From positions 1,240,001 through 1,304,000 of the forward strand of contig JADJRJ010000028.1 in the NCBI GenBank assembly GCA_016712265.1: a stretch of 64,000 nucleotides of DNA. The letters run 5' to 3'. The DNA is from Gemmatimonadota bacterium. GTDB lineage: Bacteria > Gemmatimonadota > Gemmatimonadetes > Gemmatimonadales > Gemmatimonadaceae. The notes under the pieces were generated by a model that saw only the letters and a program-made list of their open reading frames with translations, had not been told where the DNA came from and searched no databases. Both the position numbers and the translations under genes were made by a program. Shown here in pieces: positions 1 to 9,600 of the stretch. Position 1 is the stretch's first letter; every line of letters starts with the position of its first letter.

Positions 1-648
1 GACCGGGGTGCCCCAGGCGATGGTGGCGAGGATGGCCAGCTTGGCGGCCGCGTCAGTTCCATCAAAGTCGGCGGTGCTCCCCCGCTCGCTGAGGCCGGCG
101 GCGGAGGCAGCGACGACCGCCTCGTCCCATGACGTCCCGCGCTCCACGGCGCTGAGGACGTAGGTGCTGGTCCCGTTGAGGATGCCACGGATCGCGCGGA
201 CCTCTTCCCCTTGCAGTGAGTCGCGCAGCGTGCGCACGATCGGGATGGCCGCGGCCACGGTCGCTTCGGCGAACAGCCTCGGGTGACGCTGGGCCAGTGC
301 CTGCAGTAGAGTGTTTGAGTTGGCTACCGCCTGCTTGTTTGCCGTGATGACGGCGGCCCCACGGGCGAGGGCGCCACTGAGCCAGGCCGCCGCCGTGGGA
401 GCGCCACTGGCCTCGACCACCAGGTCGATGGTGGGATCCAGCGCGAGCTGCTGGGGGTCGTTCCCGACATGGACGTGGTGCGGGAAGTCGCGCACGCGGT
501 CGGGGTGTCGAACGGCAAGGCGCGCCAGTTGGACGCGCGCACCGCTGCGGCGCTCGATGCGCGCGACCGCGTCGGCGAGGTGATGGGTGAAGCTCTGGCC
601 CACGGTCCCGTGACCAATGAGCCCGAGCCGGAGCACGGGAACTGCCAT
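1..648 (-). CDS. hom: Homoserine dehydrogenase, N-terminal part (cut by window edge)
   Basis: NAD(P)-dependent reduction of aspartate semialdehyde to homoserine, the branch point to threonine and methionine. The reading frame stays open to base 1, so 216 residues are present and the C-terminus lies outside. Residues 8-15 are the Rossmann glycine loop (GLIGHGTVG), followed by ITANKQAVA and the family signature GILNGTSTYVLS with a downstream D-F-D-G-T-D-A-A-A-K-L substrate and catalytic segment. Start ATG at 648 is preceded on the minus strand by GGAGG eight bases upstream. A hairpin at 690-719 lies just upstream. Family assignment is clear; whether a C-terminal ACT domain exists cannot be seen. 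Confidence 0.93.
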   Translation of the reverse strand, partial: MAVPVLRLGLIGHGTVGQSFTHHLADAVARIERRSGARVQLARLAVRHPDRVRDFPHHVHVGNDPQQLALDPTIDLVVEASGAPTAAAWLSGALARGAAVITANKQAVANSNTLLQALAQRHPRLFAEATVAAAIPIVRTLRDSLQGEEVRAIRGILNGTSTYVLSAVERGTSWDEAVVAASAAGLSERGSTADFDGTDAAAKLAILATIAWGTPV

Positions 649-689
649 GACAGGATCCTCCGTCCACCCGTCCCGAAGGACCCGGATAC

Positions 690-719
690 AAAAATTCCCC
701 GAACGGCATAGCCTCGGGG
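690..719 (-). terminator. Hairpin with T-run between the VWA gene and hom
   Basis: Minus-strand reading gives CCCCGA, an 11-nt loop, TCGGGG, then AATTTTTG. It sits after the VWA gene and 41 nt before the hom start, so it is either the terminator of the VWA unit or an attenuator in the hom leader. I see no Thr/Met-rich leader peptide, which favours a plain terminator. Confidence 0.55.
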
Positions 720-801
720 ACGAGTGGGCTGTTTAGCGTTTGGTTTAACGTGGCCGCAAGTTGCCGTAAATCGCCACGGACGTTCGATTGTGACGGACAG
801 T

Positions 802-822
802 ATCGGCCGGTCGGTGGCCGAT
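802..822. other. Short inverted repeat after VWA stop codon
   Basis: ATCGGCC and GGCCGAT arms with a 7-nt loop, 14 bases beyond the VWA stop. No T-run follows, so it may help 3'-end formation or RNA stability rather than act as an intrinsic terminator. Confidence 0.3.
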
Positions 823-835
823 GTCAAGCCCCGAC

Positions 836-2116
836 CTACGAGACGCGCCGGGTCTTCTTCTTGAGAAAGTCCATCAGGATGTACTGGCCGAGGGTCATCG
901 TGTTGGTGAAGTAGGCGCGGCCACGGCTGATGGCCGACACGTGCTTCACGAACTCGACAAGGGCGCGGTCCCGCGCGAGCATGAAGGTGTTGATCATGAT
1001 CCCGGCGCGACGGCAGTCGGCCACCTCGCGCAGCGTTTCGCGAATGACCCAGGCATCGAGCCCCATCGCATTCTTGTAGGTCTCGCCGTTCGGCATGGTC
1101 AGCGCGCTCGGCTTTCCATCGGTGATCATGACGATCTGTCGCATGTCCTTTTTCTGCGCCAGCAAAATGCGGCGGGCGAGCTTGAGTCCCTCCGCCGTGT
1201 TGGTGTGGTACGGTCCCACCTGGGCATGGGCGAGCGTGGCCAGCGGAATCTCCTCGGCGCCATCGTGAAACAGCACCACCCGAATGGTGTCGCCCGGGTA
1301 CTGCGTGCGAATCAGGTGCGTGAGGGCGAGGGCGACCTTCTTGGCTGGGGTGAAGCGGTCCTCCCCGTAAAGGATCATCGAGTGCGAGCAGTCGAGCATC
1401 AGCACGGTGGCGCACGAGGAGCGATACTCGGCCCGGTTGACCATCAGGTCCGGGTAGTCGACATCTAGCGGAAGGTCCAACGAGCCCGTGCGAGCCAGGG
1501 TGTTGGCCAGGGTGCCGCTGACGTCGAGATTCAGCACGTCGCCAAACTCGTACGGCTTGCTGCCGGCGTCGGCCTCGACGCCGGTCGCGAGGTGTGGCGT
1601 CTCGTGACTGCCGAATGAACTGCGACCTAACGATCCGAGGATGCCTCGCAGGGCCTTGTAGCCGAGGAAGTCGATCCCCTTGCCGGTGAGGGAGAACTGG
1701 ACGTCGCGGGCGGCGGCGCGGGCCAGCCCGCCGGGGCCGGTGACCTCCTGGTGGGAGTCCGGCATGCGGGGCTGCTGCTCGGCCTTGAGGTAGCCTTGCT
1801 CCATCAGGCGCTGGACGATCTTGTCGAGCAGCTCGGCCAGGGAGGCCTGGGCGACATCGTCGTCGTCGCCGCGCAGGGCCTTGAGCATCTCCGGCGTGAA
1901 CTGTCCCGAGTCGATGAGCGCCTGGAGGATCGCCTCCTTGAGCGCATCCATCGACCGGTCGGCGTCATCCCCCGTTTCTCCCCAGTAGGGATGCCAGGCC
2001 GGGCCGCCGGCAAAGCCGGACTGCAGCAGGAAGTCCGAGAGCTGCTCGAGCAGACGCTCAAGGTCCACCGCGTCCGCGGATTCCGGGGAGAACTTCGCGT
2101 ACGTGTGGAATCGCAT
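836..2116 (-). CDS. VWA domain protein, probable partner of a MoxR-type ATPase
   Basis: A 426-residue cytoplasmic protein. A helical N-terminal half (residues 1-190, acidic stretch GDDDD near 84) precedes a von Willebrand factor A domain from about 234. The MIDAS metal site is visible: D242-C-S244-H-S246, Thr at 305/307 and D333 in the ITDGK motif. Proteins of this kind usually work with a MoxR/magnesium-chelatase-like AAA+ ATPase as a metal-dependent chaperone pair; such an ATPase lies 9 kb away at 11043-12557. The frame is open further upstream, but the sequence before MRFHTY is Pro/Arg-rich shadow-like and the family normally begins here. No clear Shine-Dalgarno is seen. Confidence 0.8.
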   Translation of the reverse strand: MRFHTYAKFSPESADAVDLERLLEQLSDFLLQSGFAGGPAWHPYWGETGDDADRSMDALKEAILQALIDSGQFTPEMLKALRGDDDDVAQASLAELLDKIVQRLMEQGYLKAEQQPRMPDSHQEVTGPGGLARAAARDVQFSLTGKGIDFLGYKALRGILGSLGRSSFGSHETPHLATGVEADAGSKPYEFGDVLNLDVSGTLANTLARTGSLDLPLDVDYPDLMVNRAEYRSSCATVLMLDCSHSMILYGEDRFTPAKKVALALTHLIRTQYPGDTIRVVLFHDGAEEIPLATLAHAQVGPYHTNTAEGLKLARRILLAQKKDMRQIVMITDGKPSALTMPNGETYKNAMGLDAWVIRETLREVADCRRAGIMINTFMLARDRALVEFVKHVSAISRGRAYFTNTMTLGQYILMDFLKKKTRRVS

Positions 2117-2276
2117 CGGGACCGGGGTGGGCGGCACAAGGAAACTACCACGCGGCAAGGCGGGCCGGGCCTTCTGGCGTGGCGTCCGTCGATTCACCAC
2201 TGGCTGTCCGCCAACGCCTGTCAATCGGACCTGAGTCCCGGTCCAACTTGAACTCGGCGAACGAGGGTCGGGTTTC

Positions 2277-5200
2277 ATGCGCGAAGCGCGCGGGCGGGTC
2301 CAGTTCATGTCCGGGGTTGCCGTCGCGTGTCTGACATGCGCGGCGGCGGTTGGCGCACAGGCGATAGACAGCACCAGTCCTGCGTGGCCTGCCCTCGGAC
2401 GATCGCTCGGGCAGCCTCCGGTGTGGCAGCACTATGTGGGGGCGTTTCGAGCGTCGGGCGGGCCCAGCGGCGCGTCACCTACGGTGAGCGTGTACGCCGG
2501 GGGGTACCGCGCGTATCGCGGGGCGGTGAGTGGGGTCTTGGGGGTTAGCGTTGAGCCCACCCTTTCCGTGTACCCCGAGGTACATCCCGGGGCGCGCCTG
2601 CTGTTCACCAGTCGGGCCCTTTCGCTCAGCGCCGGCCTGCAGTTCGTGGAGGGGACGGCGCGTCCCTCCTCCATCCTGAGCTGGAACACGGCGATCCTCC
2701 GGGGTGGTGTGGTGGGGCATGGCTCGATGCTGCGGGTCGACTGGACGCCGCATGGCCAGCAGCGCGTGGCGGCCGGCTTTTTCGTGCCCCTGCACCCCTT
2801 GGCGGGACATACCCGGCCGCGACAAACCGGCGTCGCGCTACCGGCGGGTGCGCTCGCCTCGATGGTGGTACCTGGATCGCTGCCGCCAGCGGTTGAGCGG
2901 GCGCTGCACACCATGGAGGAAGCCGGCACGGATGTCGACCGATTCTCGGATGTGTATCCCACCGTGGCCAACGGGCCGTTGCGGCGGTCGTTGGATCGGT
3001 TTCGCGCGCGAGTCCGGCTGGTGCGGGACTCCATCACGTCGCCGCGGCCGGGGCGATCCGCCGGGGTCTCCTACGAGGAAGCCGTGACCCGCTACCACGC
3101 GGCGCTGGATACCGCGTTTGCCGGGGCGCTGCCGAATGGTGGAGCTGGCACGGTCGCCCGGGCCGCGCGTGGCGCAATGCTTCGCGAGGTGATCCTCCCG
3201 GTGAACGCGCTGTTCGGGCAGGTCAAGACGGCGGGCGATGGACTGGCCGGGTTGCGCGTTCGGGCTGAGGCGGCCTTCCTGCGTTGGCTTGCCGATTCGT
3301 CGGGCGTCCCCGCGACGGAGCAGGACCAGGCACGAGCCGTCTTCCGGCGGTTTGGCGATCACGTCGAACGCGTCTATGGTCGGCAGGTTCGCGACGGGGC
3401 CAGGTCGCGGGCGCTGTGGCTCGCGCCCCAACTGGCCCTGCGCCCGGAGGAGCACGATACGCAGGCGGAGATCGATGCGCTTATTGAGCTGGCGACAGGC
3501 CATACGTTCTCACAGGAGAACCGGATCACGTACCTGCGGAGTGCCGACGTGCAGCATGAGTTCCTGCGCACGATCCGGGCCGCGCGGGACTACCACGTCC
3601 TGTGGCTCCATGACTTCATGGGCCGCAACGGCGGGGAATTCGACGCGGTGGGATTCGCCTTTACCGTGAACGGCTACCTCGCGGCGCTGACCGATGCCGT
3701 GCGGGCGTTTGATCGGACGGGACGCCTGCCGCAGTACTTCATCTTCCTCGACCAGCACTTCTACGACCTCCGCGACGGGCGTCTGTGGATGACGTTGCTG
3801 GAGGATCCGCTCGGGGCAAGCCAGCAGATCGTGGCCCGCGACACGTCGTTGAGCCGACAGCTGGGTGACCAGCTGCTGGCCCTGCGGCGCGCCGTGGAAA
3901 CGTCCGCGGGGTTGCAGGCTGCGGCGACGCAGCGGGGAGGGGCGGCCTGGCTGCGCCGCGTCGTCCGGGTGCAGGTGAGCGTCACCCTGCCCAGCGACTT
4001 CTCGTTTCGCAGCAAGCACATCGTTCCCGGGGTGCCGTTGGTGCCGGACAACATCGTCCGGGACCACCGCAAGCTGGCGTTCTACGACCTCCGCGAGGAC
4101 GACCCCAATCGCGGAGAGCTGGTCGTGGCGGGGGCGGGGATCGGCGAGCAGTATGCCAGCGCCACCTGGGATGACCGCGCGCTGTTGCTTCGTGGGCCGG
4201 CTGCGATCACGGCGAAGCGTGCGGCCCGTGAGCTCTTGGCGGCGCACGGGGTGCGTGCCGCGGATCTTCCGGCGGTGTTGCGGGAGTCGCAGGGCGTCGT
4301 CGCCTGGACCTCGTTAGGCGGCGACCCCCGCAATGTGGCGACGGTCATGCAGCTGCACAACGTGCCCGGGTTCGGTCGCAAGTCCTCGACGGTGGCGCGC
4401 GCCATGCTCTATAGCCTGATGCCGCGGGGGAGCATGATGGTCGTGCCGGATCCGCTGTGGCTGAGCAGCGAGTGGGCGGGGATGCTCGTTGGCGCCGCCA
4501 TGCGCGGGGCCACCGTGTACGTCATTGCGCCGTCGATCCTGAACGCACCAAGCGCTGGCTTGCCGCAGGTGTCAACGACCCATGATCTGTTGGCGCACCT
4601 CCTGGTCCTGGCCGATGAGATGGGCCCCGTCATGCAGGCGGCCGGCGGTGCGCTCCACGTGGGCATCTTCACAGCGAAGGAGGATGTCAACGACGTCCGG
4701 GCGCAGATCGCCGAGATCAGCTCGGGGTTGCGGCGGTCGGCCGTGGCTCGACAGGCGTTTCCCTTCCCGTCGTCACTGGTCGCAGCCACCGACTCGCTTC
4801 CCATGATGCTGGACCTGCCAACCTATGCGCCGCTCGCGATCGCCGAGGATGCGTTCCTCCGCCTCCCGCAACTGCACCAGAAGACGCAATTCTTCGCGAC
4901 GCGCGGCGCGGTAGAGCGTTTGGTCGCCTTGCCGGAATGGCGGGACATCTTCCTCCGGGTGTTTGCGACACGGATTCGCCAGGCCTCCGCCGTGCGCGAC
5001 ACGGCCGGGGCGGAGGTCGCGGCGCGCGCGTACATGGGGGTGGGGCTCGCCATGATCGAGAAGTACCGCGCGGGGGTACCGCCGTCGGGAGGGGATGTGA
5101 TGTACCTGAGCCTGGGGTCGCAGAACCAGGATCCGCGCGGCATGTGGCTGGACGGCGAGGCGACCTTGCTGGTGAGCGGGGTCGGCACGGTCGTGTCGCT

Positions 5201-5327
5201 CCCCGACTTCTACTACATGCTGGCGCGTTCCACCTGGGTCACACGCGCCGACCAGTTGCGCCGCTTCTATCCGGAGGTCGACAACCTGCGGCGCCGGTTG
5301 GGTCGGCTCATTCGATACGCGTTGTAG
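2277..5327 (+). CDS. Large exported phospholipase D-like (HKD) protein
   Basis: 1016 residues with a signal peptide (Arg-rich n-region, hydrophobic 11-26, AQA cleavage near 29). Residues 65-175 alternate polar/hydrophobic like short beta-strands; 200-560 is largely helical and unassigned. The PLD fold starts near 590: H597-R-K599 with D604 is a perfect first HxKxxxxD motif, followed by a G-I-G..Y and W-D-D..L-L-R-G-P-A segment typical of cardiolipin-synthase-like enzymes. The second half has H867-Q-K869 but Ala at the Asp position, and the matching G947-S-Q-N..D-P-R..E961 block appears only about 75 residues later, so the second motif is split by an insertion. GAGGG lies 10 nt before the chosen ATG. 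Likely periplasmic phospholipid or phosphodiester chemistry; substrate unknown. Confidence 0.72.
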   Translation: MREARGRVQFMSGVAVACLTCAAAVGAQAIDSTSPAWPALGRSLGQPPVWQHYVGAFRASGGPSGASPTVSVYAGGYRAYRGAVSGVLGVSVEPTLSVYPEVHPGARLLFTSRALSLSAGLQFVEGTARPSSILSWNTAILRGGVVGHGSMLRVDWTPHGQQRVAAGFFVPLHPLAGHTRPRQTGVALPAGALASMVVPGSLPPAVERALHTMEEAGTDVDRFSDVYPTVANGPLRRSLDRFRARVRLVRDSITSPRPGRSAGVSYEEAVTRYHAALDTAFAGALPNGGAGTVARAARGAMLREVILPVNALFGQVKTAGDGLAGLRVRAEAAFLRWLADSSGVPATEQDQARAVFRRFGDHVERVYGRQVRDGARSRALWLAPQLALRPEEHDTQAEIDALIELATGHTFSQENRITYLRSADVQHEFLRTIRAARDYHVLWLHDFMGRNGGEFDAVGFAFTVNGYLAALTDAVRAFDRTGRLPQYFIFLDQHFYDLRDGRLWMTLLEDPLGASQQIVARDTSLSRQLGDQLLALRRAVETSAGLQAAATQRGGAAWLRRVVRVQVSVTLPSDFSFRSKHIVPGVPLVPDNIVRDHRKLAFYDLREDDPNRGELVVAGAGIGEQYASATWDDRALLLRGPAAITAKRAARELLAAHGVRAADLPAVLRESQGVVAWTSLGGDPRNVATVMQLHNVPGFGRKSSTVARAMLYSLMPRGSMMVVPDPLWLSSEWAGMLVGAAMRGATVYVIAPSILNAPSAGLPQVSTTHDLLAHLLVLADEMGPVMQAAGGALHVGIFTAKEDVNDVRAQIAEISSGLRRSAVARQAFPFPSSLVAATDSLPMMLDLPTYAPLAIAEDAFLRLPQLHQKTQFFATRGAVERLVALPEWRDIFLRVFATRIRQASAVRDTAGAEVAARAYMGVGLAMIEKYRAGVPPSGGDVMYLSLGSQNQDPRGMWLDGEATLLVSGVGTVVSLPDFYYMLARSTWVTRADQLRRFYPEVDNLRRRLGRLIRYAL

Positions 5328-5356
5328 GAGCCGTGCGGGGCGCGGGGTGGGGTGCC

Positions 5357-5362
5357 TAACTT
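5357..5362 (+). promoter_or_regulatory. TAACTT box, leaderless promoter of the MFS gene
   Basis: TAACTT ends exactly 6 nt before the GTG start at 5369, with no Shine-Dalgarno between. Placement matches a -10/-7 element whose transcript would begin at the start codon. No convincing -35 is visible. Confidence 0.5.
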
Positions 5363-5368
5363 ACCGGG

Positions 5369-6598
5369 GTGAGTGCCCCGCGTCGTCCAGCCAATCCGTT
5401 CCGGGTCCTGTTGACCCACGTGAACTTCCGGCGTTTCTGGTTTGGCCAGACGCTCTCCCTGGTCGGGACGTGGATGCAGTCGATGGCGGTGGGTTGGCTC
5501 GCGCTGGAGCTCTCGGACAGTCCGTTCCTGGTCGGTGTGGTGGTCGCGTGTTCGGCGCTGCCCATCCTCCTGTTTTCGTTGGTGGCCGGCGTGCTCGTGG
5601 ACCGCACGGACAAGCTGCGGCTCGTGCGCCTGGCGCAGGTGCTCCTGCTGGTCGAAGCCCTCCTCCTCTGGTGGTTCACGTGGCGGGGGGCACTCGCGAT
5701 CCCGGCGCTTATCGGGCTGGTCCTCTTTGGTGGCTTGGTCGTGAGCGTGGAGATCCCCGCGCGCCAGTCGTTGATGATCGACCTGGTGGGCCGGGATGAC
5801 CTGCGCGATGCGATCGCATTGAACTCCTCCGGCTTCAACCTCGCGCGCATTATCGGTCCGCCGATTGGGGCGGCGATCATCGCGCGGTGGGGGATTGCCT
5901 GGTGCTTCTTCGTCAACGCGGCGAGCTACCTCACCGTCTTGCTGGGGCTCTGGCTCATTGAGCTGCCGCCGCGTGTGGTGATGGTGCCGGCGACATCACC
6001 GTGGGAGGGGATGCGCGAGGGCGTACGCTACGTCCACGGCGACCTTCGGCTTCGCGGACTGGTCGAGACGATTGCCGTCTTCGCGGTGTTGTGCACGCCC
6101 ACGCTCGCCCTGATGCCGGTCCTGGCGCGGGACCAGCTACGCCTCGGCCCCGGCGGCTACGGGCTCCTGCTGTCCGCGGTCGGCCTTGGCGGGTTGTGCG
6201 GCGCGCTCGCCTTGGCGGCGTCGAGCCCCCGCCTTCGGCGCGGGCGCCTGCTGAAGCGGTCTCAATACACGCTCGCCGCCCTGATCTTTCTGATCTCCCT
6301 CTCACGATGGCCGGCGCTGACCTACGTCTTGCTGCTTGGCACGGGCTTTGTGCTCATCGTGAACTCGGCGCTCGGGAATTCCGTGATGCAGGCCATCGCG
6401 CCGGACGAATTTCGCGGGCGGTTGATGAGCGTGTATTCGCTGATCGTTGTCGGCCTGCCGCAAGTGCTGGGCGCCTTCGCCGCCGGCAGTGTCGCCCGGT
6501 GGCTCGGCATTGGGTGGACCCTGGCCACGAGTGCCCTGTTGATGGTCGTGTACGGTCGCTGGGCCTTCGGCCGCTACCCGCAGCTCCGCGACCTGTAG
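5369..6598 (+). CDS. MFS transporter (EntS/MFS_3-like)
   Basis: 409-residue inner-membrane protein with about 12 hydrophobic segments. Segment TM1 follows an N-terminal NFRRFWFGQTLSLVGTWMQ stretch typical of the MFS_3 subfamily, which includes the enterobactin exporter EntS, and loop 2-3 carries the major-facilitator motif A as G-V-L-V-D-R-T-D-K-L-R. This subfamily is mostly proton-driven efflux; the substrate cannot be read from sequence. Start is GTG; a TAACTT box six bases upstream suggests leaderless expression. It follows the PLD-like gene by 41 bases but may be a separate unit. Confidence 0.85.
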   Translation: MSAPRRPANPFRVLLTHVNFRRFWFGQTLSLVGTWMQSMAVGWLALELSDSPFLVGVVVACSALPILLFSLVAGVLVDRTDKLRLVRLAQVLLLVEALLLWWFTWRGALAIPALIGLVLFGGLVVSVEIPARQSLMIDLVGRDDLRDAIALNSSGFNLARIIGPPIGAAIIARWGIAWCFFVNAASYLTVLLGLWLIELPPRVVMVPATSPWEGMREGVRYVHGDLRLRGLVETIAVFAVLCTPTLALMPVLARDQLRLGPGGYGLLLSAVGLGGLCGALALAASSPRLRRGRLLKRSQYTLAALIFLISLSRWPALTYVLLLGTGFVLIVNSALGNSVMQAIAPDEFRGRLMSVYSLIVVGLPQVLGAFAAGSVARWLGIGWTLATSALLMVVYGRWAFGRYPQLRDL

Positions 6599-6665
6599 CG
6601 CCGGGGTGGTGGCTGGCGCGGGCCGGGTCGCCGCGCGAGGTTCCCGAAGACCTCCTCTCCCTGCC

Positions 6666-9600
6666 ATGCGCCTGCTGCCCTACGCCCTGCTCCTCGCGGC
6701 CATGCTGCCGCTTCCCGTCCCCGCGCAACGTCGCCCCGCACCACCGGTCGCTCCTGCGTCCACCGGTATCGACACGGCCTGGTACGCCGGCCTCCGCTGG
6801 CGGCACGTAGGCCCGGAGGGGAACCGCGTCACCTCCGTGGCTGGCGTCGTCGGCGACCGGACGACGTATTACGCCGGGGCGGCCTCCGGCGGTTTGTGGA
6901 AGACGAGCGATGGCGGCAATACCTGGCGACCGATCTTCGACGATCAGTCCGTTTCTTCGATCGGCGCGGTCGCGACGGCGCCGTCCGACCCCAACGTGGT
7001 GTGGGTGGGGACGGGAGAACCGTTCATTCGCTCGAACATCTCGGTGGGGTGGGGCGCGTTCCGATCGACCGATGCCGGCAAGAGCTGGACGAAGATGGGC
7101 CTGGAGCAGACCGGCCGGATCTCGCGTATCGTGATCCACCCGACCAACCCGGACATCGTATACATGGCGGCATTAGGTCATGCATACGGGCCGCAGCCGG
7201 ACCGCGGGATCTTCCGCACCCAGGACGGGGGCAAGAGCTGGGACAAAGTCCTGTTCGTGAACGATAGTACCGGGGCGTCGGACCTCGTGATGGATCCGAA
7301 CAACCCACGGATCCTGTTTGCCGGGATGTGGCAGCTCGAGATGCACACCTGGGGGCGACTGTCCGGTGGCGCCGGCAGTGGCATCTGGATGTCGCGCGAT
7401 GGCGGGACGAGCTGGAAGCGGCTCACGGGCAACGGCCTTCCCACCACGCAGGTGGGGAAGATCGGGTTGGCGATGTCGCGGGCGAACTCCGGTCGGGTCT
7501 ACGCGCTGATCGAGGCGGGCGACGGCCTTCCCGCCGTCAACGTCACGGAAACCACGCGCGGCCGTCTCTGGCGCTCGGACGATGGCGGCACGAATTGGCA
7601 GGTGGTGAGCTACGACCAGCAGGTGGCCGGCCGGACACACTACTACAACCGCATGGCGGCGATGCCCGACAACGCGGACGAAGCGTATTTCCTGACGGCC
7701 AACTGGGCGAAGACCGTGGACGGTGGCCGGACGATCACGGATCCCCCGATTGCGGCCACGCCCGGGGGGGATCACCACGATATCTGGATTGACGAGACCA
7801 ACGGCCACCGCCAGATCGTGAGCCACGATGGTGGCATTTCCATCACCGAGAATCGCGGGCAGAGCTGGCGGCGTATCCAACTCCCTATTGCGCAGATGTA
7901 CCACGTCGCGGTGGACAATCGGGTTCCGTACAATCTCTACGGCAACCGGCAGGACGGGCCGTCCACCATGGGGCCGTCCAACAGCAAGATGGCCGGGTTC
8001 TTCGGGGACGCCGGGATCCCGAGGGGACTCTGGTCGTCGGTGGGCGGTGGGGAGTCCGGGTGGGCTCAGCCGGACCCGGTCGATACCAACCTGGTCTGGA
8101 GCAGCGCCTCCGGCTTCGGCTCCGTGGGTGGGATCGTCTCGCGGTATGACATGCGGACGAAGGTGTCGGCGTCCGTTGAAGTGTGGCCGCAGGGGACCAT
8201 CGGACACTCGGCGGATGAGGTGAAGTACCGCTTTGTCTGGACCTTCCCGGTGCACCTCTCCCCGCACGACCACAATCGCGTGTACGTGGGCTCCCAGCAT
8301 GTGCACGCCACGACCGATGGCGGGCGGAGCTGGTCGGTGATCTCGCCGGACCTCTCGCGCAACGACCGCACCCGCATGGTCCGTTCGGGCGGCCTGACCC
8401 CGGACAACATCGGCGTCGAGTACTCCGGGGTCGTCTTCGCGATCACTGAATCCCGGCTGCGACGGGGGCTGATCTGGGCTGGGACAAATGACGGAAAACT
8501 CCACCTGACGCGCGACGGCGGTGCCACGTGGACCGACCTCACGGGCAACCTGCCCAATGCGCCGTTCTGGGGGACGATCTCCAACATCGAGGCCTCGCGC
8601 TACGACGAGGGCACGGCGTACCTCTCGATCGATGCCCATCAGTCCAACAACCGGGATCCCTTCATCTACAAGACCACGGATTTCGGGCGCACCTGGGTCC
8701 TCGTGGTCAATGGGATCCCGACATCCCCGCTGTCCTACGTACACGTGGTGCGGGAGGATCCCGTTCGCCGCGGCCTGCTCTACGCCGGGACCGAGAACGG
8801 CATGTACGTCTCGTTCAACGACGGGGCGCACTGGCAGCCGCTGCAGAACAACTTGCCGCACGCACCGGTCTACTGGATCGAGGTGCAGGAGCACTTCAAT
8901 GACCTCGTGATTGCGACCTATGGCCGGGGGTTCTGGATCCTCGACGACATCACGCCGTTGCGCACGCTTGGCGCCGACGTGGCGGCGAAGGAGTCCCACC
9001 TCTTCGCCCCTCGCGCAGCGTACCGGTTCCTTCCCGTCGAAACACCCTTCTTTGATTTCGATGATCCGGTGATCGGCACCAACCCGACCTACGGGGCCTC
9101 GCTTCACTACTGGTTGAAGGCCGACGCGAAGGACTCGGTGCGGTTGACGGTCTCGGACGCCCAGGGGAAGGTCGTTCGTACACTCGCGGCGATGGGAAAA
9201 GCCGGGGTGAATCGCATCCATTGGGACCTGCGCAACGAGCCCACCGGGCAGGCGAAGTTGCGCGCGGTGAATCCCTATCATCCGGAAACGCGGTACGCCG
9301 CTGCCGGCGCCCCGGCCCCAGGCATCGGGCGCTTTAGCTGGCTGGTCCCTCCCGGCACCTACACCGTGAAGCTGAATGCCGGCGGCCGTGAGGAAACCCA
9401 AACGCTGGTGATCCGAAAAGACCCGGCGTCCGGCGGCTCCGAGGACGAGATTCGCCAGCAGGTCGCCCTGGCCAGCCAGGTCGCGGTAGACCTCGACAGC
9501 GCGGTCGCCATGGTCAACGCCCTCGAGGTGGTGCGCAGCCAGATCGCGACGTTGAAGGCGACCCTCGCGGACGATGCGAAGATGGCCGATGTGCGATCGC

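Noticed and set aside
690..719. Threonine-type attenuator before hom
   Set aside because: The only short frame through the hairpin has no Thr, Ile or Met run, and no alternative antiterminator pairing is evident; kept as a terminator with moderate confidence.
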